Assembly: GCA_903813345.2 (NCBI GenBank)
Contig: CAIIXF020000001.1
Location: forward strand, 50,363,885 to 50,427,884
Reading direction: 5' to 3'
From: Owenia fusiformis
Lineage: Eukaryota > Annelida > Polychaeta > Sabellida > Oweniidae
DNA: 64,000 nt
Shown: positions 25,601 through 35,700 of the stretch, piece by piece
How positions within the stretch are numbered: position 1 is the stretch's first letter
Layout of the letters: each line of letters opens with the position of its first letter
The notes under the pieces: generated by a model
Database searches by the model: none
Told to the model about the DNA's origin: nothing
What the model saw: the letters and a program-made list of their open reading frames with translations, nothing else
Program-made: the position numbers and the translations under genes

Positions 25601-27446
25601 GTAGCTGACTTCCGTTTCCGTTTTCGATGGATAGGATAGATTGCAAAATTTGTGCAGAATTTCGATTTTCTCCTTGCAGAATTTGCTTTTTTTCTTGCAG
25701 AATTTTTTGCAGAATTTTTGAAATTTTTTTCATGCAGAAAACTAGAATCTGTGTCTAGGTATGAAAGTTGAGTTGAGATTTTTCACATCGTAATGCTAAG
25801 AATATATAACATATAGCTAGAATGGGTAAATATATAGCTTCCAGTAGAGTACAGATGATGGTAAACTGTTGGACTTTTTAGGTAAGTTTCTATCTAAAAG
25901 GTATAGATATTGCTACATCATATAGAGGTCGAAGTTAATTGCATAGATTTACATTATTAAGACTAAGAGTAAGTAATTTAAAATATAAAATTTTAAAGAG
26001 TCCAAAGTCTGTTTATAACTAAGTCTTATATCCAGCTTCAGGACTAGTGAAGGCCATAAGGTAATGTCTGTCAGAAGAAACTTTTACTACCATCATTTTA
26101 ACCAACAAGGGGGTCAATTTGTATCCAAATATTTTACCTGTATGTTAATAGTAGCATCCAGTTACTGAAAAGTGATGCAGTCACAAGTGTATACATCTAA
26201 TAACTCCAATAATCTAATGAGAAACCCCTTGTTTTAGCAATCAAGATGTTTGCATAATGCAACCAAGACATTATGAAATTCACCAGATAGCATCCTGGTT
26301 GCTGAAGAAAAGTAATTCTCATTCATTAAATGGGGCTGCTGGATATATTTGCTCATGACTGACGAGATCTTCAGTAACTGGATGGTACTTTTAACATGGT
26401 AAATATATTTAGATCCGAATCAACCTCTTTGTAGGTGAAAATGATAAAATACAAAATTTCCTCCAACGGAAGTTCATCCATTGTGTTATTTAGACATTGA
26501 GTGTTATCATTCAAATTAGGTTTTCTGTAGATCTAACTGGAAATAATCATTTTTTATTTCACAATTTTGGGTGGATTTGAATTGTGAGTGCAGGCTACAC
26601 TCATTCTCGCATTTATGGGAGTACCCTACCCTCACATCAGTTGCAGTATCAGTACATATTACTTCGGTCCAAAGCCTTCTCTATATTCCGGCTTTGAGGA
26701 GGAAGATTGAGCTGCCTTAGTATTATAAATATTGTAAATCATTGTGTCACACGCACAGTAAATATGGCATAATAATATGAAATAAACCTTTATGTATAGA
26801 TTTGAAGAACATCAGCTCACATCCCCATCTGAATCTATTGTTATATTTGATTTCAAAACTGCGAGAATAATTTCAAATTTTATTCACGTCCAGAACCGGA
26901 AGCCATTTTTAGCTACAGCGAGAAAATTTCATCATGTTTCAAACTCCGAAATGAAATTTTGAAATATCTAAATCCAGACAAGCAACGCTTCATCCTAAAT
27001 ATGATTAATATTCTTAAAAATATTTATAAAATTTATTAAAAATGAGTTCTAGGTGCGTGTAGGTGCGAGTAGCACAGTACATACAAAATTAATGAAGTTT
27101 CGTCTAGCTGTAAGCTAGAGACTCGAGTAAAGTACATACATCATGTCATCAATAAATTCAACTTCCAGACTTTGACTCAGCAAGGACTTGGGCTTGGCCG
27201 AATATTGGGTAATCCAAGATAATTTATTACTCATACTTCAAACACATGAATAAAGTTTTTAAACAATGGGTTTCTCAAGAGTCATTTATTATTCAGACAA
27301 TGTCATTGTCAGTTTCAAATACCGAAACAAACTCAGAAAACTGAAAAATTAGAACAAAACTCAGAAAAGATGAAGACAACAAACCTTTCGTGTAGTTGAT
27401 CCTCTGTACCGGGTAAGGTATGGACAACAAAGTGGATAGAACTCAT
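16431..27446 (-). CDS. UBR5: UBR5 (E3 ubiquitin-protein ligase), N-terminal part, 18 coding exons
   Basis: Start-to-end exons on the minus strand: 27446-27385, 24774-24648, 24171-24098, 23951-23753, 23404-23101, 22642-22440, 22138-22016, 21684-21574, 21348-21191, 20676-20547, 20224-20076, 19803-19628, 19276-19152, 18500-18272, 17937-17783, 17499-17308, 17107-17026, 16677-16431. All junctions are GT-AG and every phase agrees, giving about 948 codons. The protein starts [18 protein letters not shown], as in vertebrate UBR5. The UBA domain is at about residues 145-190 (exon 5), followed by an acidic run. RCC1-like propeller segments follow ([33 protein letters not shown]). UBR5 is a nuclear HECT-type N-degron E3 ligase. 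The UBR box, MLLE and HECT parts are absent from the window, so about two thirds of the protein lies beyond position 1 or is lost. Confidence 0.93.
17026..17107 (-). CDS. UBR5: UBR5 exon 17
   Basis: An 82-bp exon encoding [20 protein letters not shown], the counterpart of the LMQHILRCDYE segment. Acceptor TTTCTAG, donor GTGAGTC; phase links exons 16 and 18. Confidence 0.88.
17308..17499 (-). CDS. UBR5: UBR5 exon 16
   Basis: Encodes the [19 protein letters not shown] and [10 protein letters not shown] segments, strongly conserved in UBR5. 192 bp (64 codons), donor GTAAGAAA. Confidence 0.93.
17783..17937 (-). CDS. UBR5: UBR5 exon 15
   Basis: Propeller exon encoding [20 protein letters not shown] and the [16 protein letters not shown] segment. 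Acceptor ATTGTAG, donor GTAAGTGC. Confidence 0.92.
18272..18500 (-). CDS. UBR5: UBR5 exon 14
   Basis: Encodes [10 protein letters not shown] and [20 protein letters not shown] with [10 protein letters not shown], one of the best-conserved UBR5 blocks. The intron that follows exon 13 and leads into it carries a MULE-type MITE (18600-18904). Confidence 0.95.
18600..18904. mobile_element. MULE-type MITE in a UBR5 intron
   Basis: A perfect 20-bp terminal inverted repeat, CAAGGAGGATTGGCTCCCAG at 18600-18619 and its complement at 18885-18904. Identical 9-bp flanks, CCTCAAATG, lie at 18591-18599 and 18905-18913. It is 305 bp and noncoding. A 9-bp duplication is the Mutator-like signature. The perfect ends suggest recent insertion. 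Confidence 0.92.
19152..19276 (-). CDS. UBR5: UBR5 exon 13
   Basis: Encodes KRKKQ then [20 protein letters not shown] and VGKVLK, matching the vertebrate EEQWSLREVVFVEDVKNVP segment. Donor GTTTTC is weak, but the phase and join to exon 14 are exact. Confidence 0.92.
19628..19803 (-). CDS. UBR5: UBR5 exon 12
   Basis: A low-complexity exon containing [18 protein letters not shown], equivalent to the vertebrate GPPPSPASTCSD linker. Acceptor CTCTCAG, donor GTAAGTT. Confidence 0.9.
20076..20224 (-). CDS. UBR5: UBR5 exon 11
   Basis: Encodes [16 protein letters not shown] and [20 protein letters not shown] with [10 protein letters not shown], a conserved UBR5 block. Acceptor ATTTCAG, donor GTAAGTAG. 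Confidence 0.94.
20547..20676 (-). CDS. UBR5: UBR5 exon 10
   Basis: Encodes [19 protein letters not shown], a basic segment matching the vertebrate GVVPFSQRKKMLEKARAK. The WWG tryptophan pair is split across exons 9 and 10. Confidence 0.94.
21191..21348 (-). CDS. UBR5: UBR5 exon 9
   Basis: Encodes [35 protein letters not shown] and ALYWW, an RCC1-like blade. Donor GTGAGTAC. Confidence 0.93.
21574..21684 (-). CDS. UBR5: UBR5 exon 8
   Basis: A 37-codon exon with [20 protein letters not shown] and [11 protein letters not shown], an RCC1-like blade. Both boundaries are phase 0. Confidence 0.92.
22016..22138 (-). CDS. UBR5: UBR5 exon 7
   Basis: A 41-codon exon encoding [20 protein letters not shown] followed by [11 protein letters not shown], the conserved YSDLVAV..G..YQWKW motif. 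Both boundaries are phase 0. Confidence 0.94.
22440..22642 (-). CDS. UBR5: UBR5 exon 6
   Basis: Encodes the Arg/Asp-rich [20 protein letters not shown] block and the [10 protein letters not shown] end. Acceptor TATTCTAG, donor GTGAGTAG. Confidence 0.93.
23101..23404 (-). CDS. UBR5: UBR5 exon 5 (UBA domain)
   Basis: Encodes [20 protein letters not shown] then [12 protein letters not shown], which is the core of the UBA domain that binds ubiquitin in UBR5, followed by an acidic Asp/Gly run and [18 protein letters not shown]. Confidence 0.96.
23753..23951 (-). CDS. UBR5: UBR5 exon 4
   Basis: A Gly/Arg/Ser-rich exon ending [14 protein letters not shown], which leads directly into the UBA domain. 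The Gly/Arg-rich part is compositionally biased and GC-rich compared with its surroundings. Confidence 0.92.
24098..24171 (-). CDS. UBR5: UBR5 exon 3
   Basis: A 74-bp exon encoding [20 protein letters not shown], matching vertebrate DGRVCRI...DRLELGK. Confidence 0.92.
24648..24774 (-). CDS. UBR5: UBR5 exon 2
   Basis: Encodes [19 protein letters not shown] and [12 protein letters not shown], matching the vertebrate CVVGPNHAAFLL block. Acceptor GATTATAG, donor GTAATC. Confidence 0.93.
25307..25759. repeat. Possible decayed inverted-end element
   Basis: Left end CTAGGCATAGATACTAGTAT and right end, reverse-complemented, CTAGACACAGATTCTAGTTT are similar but imperfect. No convincing duplication flanks it. 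Tentative. Confidence 0.3.
26145..26394. mobile_element. TTAA-bounded MITE in UBR5 intron 1
   Basis: Left TTAATAGTAGCATCCAGTTA and right, reverse-complemented, TTAAAAGTACCATCCAGTTA form inverted ends of about 25 bp, each closed by TTAA. 250 bp, noncoding. The TTAA ends suggest a piggyBac-like derivative. Confidence 0.65.
27385..27446 (-). CDS. UBR5: UBR5 exon 1 (start codon)
   Basis: The ATG at 27446-27444 begins [20 protein letters not shown], the expected UBR5 N-terminus, and the exon ends with donor GTTTGTTG. The preceding bases AAGTTAAGATCGAT carry no upstream in-frame Met that would extend it. Confidence 0.95.
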
Positions 27447-29598
27447 ATCGATCTTAACTTTCACAATCTTTCAAATCATTCCATTGTCATTTACATTGGT
27501 ATTTTAAGGAATAAAGTATTCAAAATTTTATTCCACGAGAACTTCCATTTTGCTTCTAATTGTCCATCAATGTAACACGAAATTTTATTGGCTCAATTTA
27601 TTGTTAAAGACACGGCAGTTTTGATTGGGCCAAACGTAATGCGTCAAAACTATGAACAAGCAATATTTCATATTTGAGAACGTTCTTACTTTCAGCTCAG
27701 CTAAGCCTAATCCTTCAAGTGAATGAAATTGATGATGCAATCTAGAAATCCAGATAAAATACCAGGTCTTTCAAAAGATTCCAGGGGGATTCACTTTTGA
27801 CAGCTTTGGATGTTGAAAAACGGTATGATTCTGAAAGAATTTTTAGCCAGAGGGGACTTCTCTCGAACCCCCCACGGACCTCTGCCGGGTGACCGGGTAC
27901 TTAACGTTCCTAGCAGGGTTAGGAATTTTTTTTTATTTATAAAGTTGGATCTGGACGATACATGTACGTTATTTTCGACGTCACGTTTTGAGGTTATTCC
28001 ACATTGTAAGAACGTTTTGACAACGTTAACTTTTAACGTTAAAATAACGTCGGTAGTGAACCGATTTAGTGAGAACATATTGACGTCTTTGTAACGTTTC
28101 CTTAACTCACAAATATTTTGACGCCATTTCCACAATGTTGAAATTCAACCATCCATCGACGTTTTGCTGAATATTTAAATAACGTCAGATCAATACATCA
28201 ACACGGTCCATTATTGACGTCATGTTTTGAGGTTATTTCAAATCGGAAAAACGTTTCGACAACGTTAAATTTTAACGTTAACAATACGTCGGAAATGAAC
28301 CGACTTAGTGAGAACACAAAGTTTTTGTCATGTTATTTTCCACCAACAAATATTTTGATATTAAAAGCCTGTTTTGACAACGTTGAATTTTAACGTTTGA
28401 GTTACGTCACATATGGACCAATGTAGTAAAAAATCAAACGTTCCTGTTTGTTACGTTTTCCACACTAACGAACTTTACGGACACGTTACAACAACGTTCT
28501 TTTTATACCATCAATAGATGTCTCATGTTTACGTTGCCTCGATGTGTAAAGAACGAAAATGTGCAACGTCTTCTAGGAATTTATATGCTACTTATGAGCA
28601 ACGTGACATGGACGTCACTGTTTGCTGGATCGTTAGGTAACCGGGTCGACCGGGTACCCGGTTACCCGGTCACCCGGTTTTTACACAAACCCAGAGATTA
28701 TAGGGTAAATATTGATCAATCAATGTCTGACAGATGGAAAAATAAAGGTCAGTATAGGAGGGTCATATTTTTGGGTGGTCATTTTTTGATGTAGCATTTT
28801 TGGCTCGTGTCTTATCTTCCCATTTATCCTTTGAGCCTACTACCAATAGGGGCTGAATCTGGCTCCGGATCTGTATCTTTGGACCCGCCCCCTCCCCTCC
28901 CTGGGCCTGAATACTGACATTAAAACACATTTCATACATCTTACGGCCTAGGCATAATACATCACATTATGTAATAGCCATTTCTTTACAGCGCCACGGA
29001 AATTGTAAGCTTAATAAGGGAAAACAATGACCGGAGTGTGAAAAACTATAAATAACATATTACAGGGCTTGGCCAATAGTTATTTCAAAATCATAAAATT
29101 TTTCATTTTGACAAAACTGTAAAATTTGGGCATTTCATTCATTGTGATAGTCTGCTCTTTTCAAGTCTGACAACGGACCCCTGATATCTATTAATTATCT
29201 ATTATCTATAACTAAAAAAAACAATACATCCATGTCTCATTATTACACAAACCGATGGCGCAAATGTGGATCTACGGGGACAGAGAGACATCACCAGGGA
29301 TGTTTGTTATGCCCATGATGGCACAAACCAATTTCTGACATGGTCACTTATCCCTCATTGCTCAGTCATCTCTGAAGGAAAATAGAACATCTTGGTATCA
29401 AATGAAAGAAGACATAATGACACGCACATGATGGTTCCTGCGAATTTTCCTGAACTATATTCATCTTTGAGAAATTAGCAATTTAATCTCGGTTTTCTTT
29501 TTTGAGACACCCTGTATTGATCCCGATAAAACCCCGAACTGGAGAAAGAAATAGAAATATTTTGTTCGTTATATTAGCGTAACAAGATAACTTCGAAG
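27447..29598. promoter_or_regulatory. Head-to-head intergenic region between UBR5 and PTDSS1
   Basis: The two start codons diverge across 2.15 kb, so both promoters must lie here. An ACGT-rich element fills 27885-28677. The sequence ACACCCTGTA ending near 29517, about 80 bp upstream of the PTDSS1 ATG, looks like a mariner-type terminus without a detectable partner. No TATA box is evident on either side. Confidence 0.5.
27885..28677. mobile_element. ACGT-rich element with CCGGGTGACCGGGTA ends
   Basis: The left end CCGGGTGACCGGGTACTTAA and the right end, reverse-complemented, CCGGGTGACCGGGTAACCGG share a 15-bp core. The interior holds about a dozen AACGTT hexamers and several GACGTC sites. At least two units of about 242 bp start near 27977 and 28219 with GACGTCACGTTTTGAGGTTA or its near copy, and a partial third starts near 28370. 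No protein is encoded. Class is unknown. Confidence 0.6.
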
Positions 29599-29765
29599 AT
29601 GGCCAGGATTCGAACACTAAGCACTAATTCGGAAGATTCCGACCACTTTTACACTATAAATGAGCATCCCGTCGATGATATATCTCTAGCATTCTTTTAT
29701 AAACCGCACACTATAACATTGCTGACAGTTTCTATCATAGGTTTACTGTACTTCGGATTTGTAAG
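29599..29765 (+). CDS. PTDSS1: PTDSS1 exon 1
   Basis: Start exon, encoding [18 protein letters not shown] then [16 protein letters not shown] and the first membrane segment. It ends in phase 2 at donor GTGAGTC; the next exon is 16.4 kb away. Confidence 0.94.
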
Positions 29766-32700
29766 GTGAGTCAATCTCATTCATTGTCATTCCGACATTC
29801 GATTCAGCATTGAGATTCATTCATTTGAAAAACGATCCAACATGGCAAAATCAATTACGTCTGTACCGAGGGCTAGCTAGAAATATTGAATGAGAGAATA
29901 GTTCGACATATTCTGATGATTTCAAGTTATAAGTGTTCCAATATTTAGGAATGAAAAGAAATTCAAGGTGAATGGTGTCAGACTGTTATGGCAAAGGGGT
30001 GTAGCATCGACGTGTGGGTTAAAGTCCCGGGGGGTTCACTGTATATAAAACTCGACGGGGGTCCTAGGCTGAAGCCTCAAATATCAATATGTTCCCATAC
30101 CAATCTGTCAAATTTCAATATGTTCCCATACCAACCAAAATAACGCCCAAAGGCCATACCAAATGTCCAAATATAGGACCAATGCCATACCAAATGTCTA
30201 AATATAGGACCAATGCCATACCAAATGCCCAATTATGGGACCAATGCCATACCAAATGTCAAAATGTAGGACCAATGCCATACCAAATGTCCAAATATTG
30301 GACCAATGCCATACCTAATTCAAAGTAAATGAAATCAAAGTAAATGGATCAGTGTCATACAAATTTGGAACTACTGGACCAATGCCATACCACGAATGTT
30401 AGGTAACGTATCTACAACGACCATTCTCATACCAGAAGAGCAAAAGTCTGACCATTGCCATACCTCAGAAGTCAGAAATTTCCGCATGCGCCGAGGATCC
30501 CCGTCAAGGTTTATATATACAGTGTTCGCGCTAGCCATTAACATTTTTTTAGTCCCAGGGACGCAACCCATTTGAAAAAATTTGAGTCCCCATCTAATTT
30601 TTTGCGTCCCTCTTATTTCTTCACAAAGTTCAAGAAAATATTGTGAAAGTGAAAATAAAGTGGGCGATAATAGAGTGCTTACACTAAAATGGGATAAAAA
30701 TGACATATATTGTAATTTGATGCATCCTCCTGATAAATATCTATCACTGGGTCCTTTTCACACAATTCTTAAGTAATGTTATACCAAAATAGTCCGAAAT
30801 GAATAAAGGAAATGCTCAAATTAAGAGTTTTGTTTTCACATTTTACAAACTTGCGATCTTGAAGGTCATGTCAAGGTCGTGAACTTTTGCTTCTTTTTAT
30901 TAACATTTCTCTTATTCTGAAGACTTTTAGATGAAAAACCTCGATCTATCATTAAACAATTATCTTGATGTATAACATTAGATCGATATAATGGTTTCTA
31001 GTGGAAATAATAAAAATAATCGTGAAAAACAATCGTTTCAATTTGTGGGGAACCACAGGGGATTTCTGCAATATTGTATGTTTTGATCTTCCATTTCGAT
31101 TGCGGCATTTTCCGGAATATATCGGAACCAATCAAAATCCATGTCTCATACTGGAAACTCTGTTAATCTTCGGTAGTCATGATAGCCAATCAGATTTGTC
31201 GATATAAATATACCTGGATCATTGCTCGTATATCAAGGTAGTGAGTTTGGAAATCTTGATGAAAATCATGTTTCACCGCTACTGTGCTGCAGTAAAAGTT
31301 ATCTTGAAGCAGTTTATAATTTTTGCGTCTTAGGGACGTAAGTTGATTTTGATTTTTACGTCCAACCTTCTGAAATTTCCGTAAAAATGGCAAAAAACGG
31401 CGTCAACGCGAACACTGATATAGTGAAGCCCCCGGGGGTAAAGTCGACATAAATGACGGGGTAATTTTGGCACTTACTTATTAGAAGTAGAATTTCTGTT
31501 TTCCGCCATGTTTTATTTCTGGAAAAATTATAATCTAGCAAGATCTCGATCCTTGCGAGAAAAAAACATGGCTTCCCCTAGATCGGAAATTAGAGCAAAT
31601 AAATAACAAGGTGTGGAAGTTGCCCCACAAGGCCCACATGTCGAAGTTACCTCAAAATGGTGTCTACGTGTAATGTCTATGTGTTGGGTAATGTCGACAT
31701 AATAGACAGGGTAAGTTTGACACTTATTAAAAGTAGAATTTCTGTTTTCTTACATGTTTGATTTCTGGAAAAATTTAAATCTCGCGAGATCTCAATCCAT
31801 GCTAGAAGAAATTGCTTCCTCCATAGCCCATGCTTCCACCTAGATCCAAAATTAGAGCAAGTAAACAACAAGCTGTTGAAGTTACCCCACACGTCGAAGT
31901 TACCCCAAAATGGTGTTGACGTTACACCCCTTCGCCCTATTACAGTAACAGTTGAGTTAAAACATTATTTTTATGAAAAGTACTTTGTTCCTATCAAATG
32001 AGCAAATAAATGCCGGTATCTATTTTCACAATGTATCTACTTATGCACCATTCAAAAGTTTGCGTGAGACCCCCCCCCCACGCAGAGAGGGTAAGGAATT
32101 AGATCCACAATATTGCCCCCAGGGGTAGGAATTTGACGAAGATTGTCGTCCTGGGGGTGGGGAGTTTGATTTACATGTGGATTTTTGACTGAATATGGTT
32201 CGTCCAGTATACACTTTAGGATTCTCGGAATCCATGTGAATCTTCAAAATGACCGAAGAAAAGTTAAAAAGGATAATAAGTTATCGCTTCCGTGATTTGC
32301 CACTCTATAACAGTTAAACCTGCAATTCTTGAAAGCAATCTTGGGTTTTTCCGGGTTCAAATGTAAGATTTTGAGCTTTTTGAACAATGACCTTCTTTTA
32401 AATATGTTTGTGTCTCGTACATAATAATGATTAGAATTTTTTGAAATAAATATTTTTGATATCTTTTAGGGCTTGAAGCGGTTATCGCAATTGACAAGTC
32501 AAGTGCAAAATGTGGCCTAGTTCAGTTATGAAGTCTTATATCCGAAAACTGAACTCATGTTCATTCTAAATAATACAAATTATACAAAGTGATGCTGTGA
32601 GTTTGCTCTTAAGATCACATCCCTTCAACAATAGATCAACCAACTCAATAGACTAGATGCAAGTAGAAATAATCTTGATTAAAATGATTAAATTTTCAAA

Positions 32701-35700
32701 TTATCCGAAATTTGAAAATTTGACTTTGTTTAAAGATGTGACTTACAGGTCGGGTAGATTCCCCATAGACCCCATGTTATGAAAGAGCACAAAAAGTGAA
32801 ATGTAAGTGTATTAGACAGATAGTTAAAGGGAACTTTCTAATACTGCTATGTTATCTGACCTGAACTAGCCGCCTGGTTGTGAATCTGGTATCTACCTAC
32901 TGGCAAGTAGGTAATTATTAAAAATGCATGTACATAATATGACTTTGTAGTTCTAAATTGAGCCCTTAAACATGATTGATTCTGATTCAATGCCAAATTT
33001 AGTTTGCCAATGTTAAGTCTGAAAGTCTGCCGTGATACTCTATCTCTCATTGGTTAATTAGATACCATGTGACCAAAAATATATAGAGGTATTCCATTTC
33101 TCCCTGCTTAGAAAATGTGTGAAAAGTGTATTCACCGGCAGTGACATAATTTTTAGTGAATTAAAATGATGTCACATCACTTGATTCCCAGGAATTTAGT
33201 AAAAAGTATTTTCATCTGATATGACAGACGGTGAAGTTGTATCAGGAAGTCCTCCCAAAAAAGATTCAATACTGTATAACAAACGCGGGATAAAGATTTT
33301 ACAAATGTATTCAAAATGTCAACTATTCAAAGCACGAAGACTATGGACTTTAACATGGAAGATCCGAATCTAATTTTTATATATTATGGTGTGACAGAGA
33401 TCGTGATTTATAACGGAATACTGGCAAATGTTTGGAAATACGTTGAAACTAAACGTCATATATTGTGTACTTCTAACTTTAATATTGAGTGCTACTTTAA
33501 AGGGACAACAAGGACTGTAGAGAGAAAATTCGAAAATATTTATTTTTTCTGAGCTTTCAGGTCAATATTTGGCTCAAGACCTTCTTTGACATACCTATTT
33601 TCTTAAAATGTATGTGTAAACTATCAATTTCAGAATTGTAAATTCAGTTCAAAGCTTCTTTAAAGGGAGTCCCACTTATTGATTTTAAGATCCACCACGT
33701 TTCAAGAGGAATATCAGCTGAAATAATGTTCATCTAGAGGGGTTTCTTTGTAGATAATGAAAGTATATGTTAGTCTTGATCTGTATATATTTTTCTTAGG
33801 GATTTATTCACCTCAAACTTCGGGCTGCGGTGAATATACGTTCAGAAATATACACAGATATTCAACTCCACAGAATTCAATATTTGTATAGTACATATAA
33901 TTCAATACTATATGATATAATCATAATTCATAATATTATTCACATATCAAAAATATTTTATTGGATTTCTATTTCTTATAACTGAAGAAATAGAAGGTGC
34001 ACCTGCACTTATGATATATTTGAAAGCACCTGTAAAGGGGTTTCATAAATAGTTTTGGCCTCACACATCTAAATCCATAACATATTGGGGAAATATGTAT
34101 TTTTATATGAAGAAAATACCAGAGGAAGAACTGGTACAATTGGCAGATAAAAACATCTGCAATCCATAATAATCGTTTTGGAAATTATGAAATATGTTTA
34201 TTCAGACTTGCTGCTCCTTTGAGTCTGCTTATAGTTACATATTTACTAATCCTATTTTATACTGGTATTTTTATTTTAAGCTTAAAGGTTGTATATAACT
34301 ATTAAAGGGATTTTCACTCCTTTTCAAAGCTATAATACAGCATGTTGCTGTTCATATATAACACTGATTTTTGCTTACGCATTTGGAGTGGATATTCATT
34401 TTTCATTCCATGTAAAGAAAACAGAAATTGATAAAATATTGACGGAGTGGGAGCTGTTACGATGACCCCTACTTTTAGCAATTCTCAACATTTCGTCCAG
34501 TGTATTTAATGAGGGGCCCAACTTAATTCAACCACTACTATAAAATTCAATGAATTAAGTAAATTCATAGCAATTTTATTTATCATGAAGGGGTGACATA
34601 CTGTTATAGCCACCATGTTTTCCTCACTGGCATTCATTATCAGGGTTGATTGACATTTGTGACAATTGTTACACTTATGTGAGTGTAACCAGGTGTTACC
34701 TTATTTCAAATACAGCTTTACTTTGAAAAGTTTTGGACAAAGGGGGCGCTGGTATCATGATTGGTGCCATGTGAATAATGTAGATGCGAGTAGGTAGTTA
34801 CCAGTTTCACCACCAGGTGGCTCGTTCGGTTCAAATAGCATGGTTATGGTAGATATGTTTGCATCTTGAGGGATACATACTATGTGTAAATGAGATAAAT
34901 GGCCCTTTAGGGAAATCAATTTATGCATGGTTTCATAGGGTTGAACATCAAAGGAAGTCATAGCCTAGTAAAACAATGTTGCATTTACTAAATATGATTG
35001 CAAGCATATAAGAAATTGCTGCCAAGTAACATGCTTCTGTCTGTCTGCCCCTTTCCTAATTAGATTGCTACTTCAGGTTTCTATGGAGATGTGAGCTGGA
35101 AGTTCAGATAATTTCTAACATTTTCAGATTTTTATTGTCCGAAGATATGGCCTAATAAGTATAATAAGTATGGTGATTATTATATGCTTTTTTCAAGATT
35201 AAGACTCTCCATCCTTTAAAGGAGAACTTCAAATACATTCTTTGCAGAACAGATTGCCCTCTGATCTAGACTACCTCTTTTAGGTATCAAAACTTCAGTC
35301 AAACAATTATATTCTATTCCGTCCAAAGATAATATGAGGTGCTGGCAGATATCTTTCTGGTGGTTATAGCACCATTATGAGAGGCAGCACCATTCACATT
35401 TTCAGCTCAGAAAGAACACTTGTACATTATTATACATAATTATGTTCACATTTGTATCCTTCGAGATCATGACATTACGATGATTAATGTAGAAACTTTA
35501 TGTTGACACTGGGTGATGTTAGAATTTTCATTGTTAAACTGACTTACTGACATACTAACATACTGTATTGGTGGACTGTCCTCAGTGTGCTTGAATCAAT
35601 CATTGTTTCAACTACATTAAACAGGTTGTTATCCTACTAGTTATTATTTACCAGGAAGCAATAATCATCCACGCTTTCCTTGCATATTGTAGGGATTAAC

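Larger units (their letters stand above)
24775..27384 (-). other. UBR5 intron 1 (2.6 kb)
   Basis: Separates the start exon from exon 2. It contains a possible decayed inverted-end element (25307-25759) and a TTAA-bounded MITE (26145-26394). A mariner-end-like block TATACGAGGGGTGATCAGG lies at about 25061 with no matching partner. No coding content. Confidence 0.7.
29990..31936. mobile_element. Outer element of a three-deep nested insertion
   Basis: The left end GGCAAAGGGGTGTAGCATCG and the right end, reverse-complemented, GGCGAAGGGGTGTAACGTCA are inverted copies. A second shared block, TCGACGTGTGGG, follows inside. The right half is duplicated in tandem (31435-31560 and 31685-31800 share GTAGAATTTCTGTTTTC and AAATCTCGCGAGATCT-like blocks). 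No clear duplication flanks it. The rest of its interior is occupied by a second element. Confidence 0.65.

Noticed and set aside
30089-30328. 79-codon frame with repeated [13 protein letters not shown]-like units
   Set aside because: Translation of the 30-bp repeat inside a MITE; the unit length divisible by three makes a periodic but meaningless peptide.
34755-34961. 68-codon minus-strand frame in PTDSS1 intron 1
   Set aside because: No homology, splice context or codon signal; expected by chance in 64 kb.
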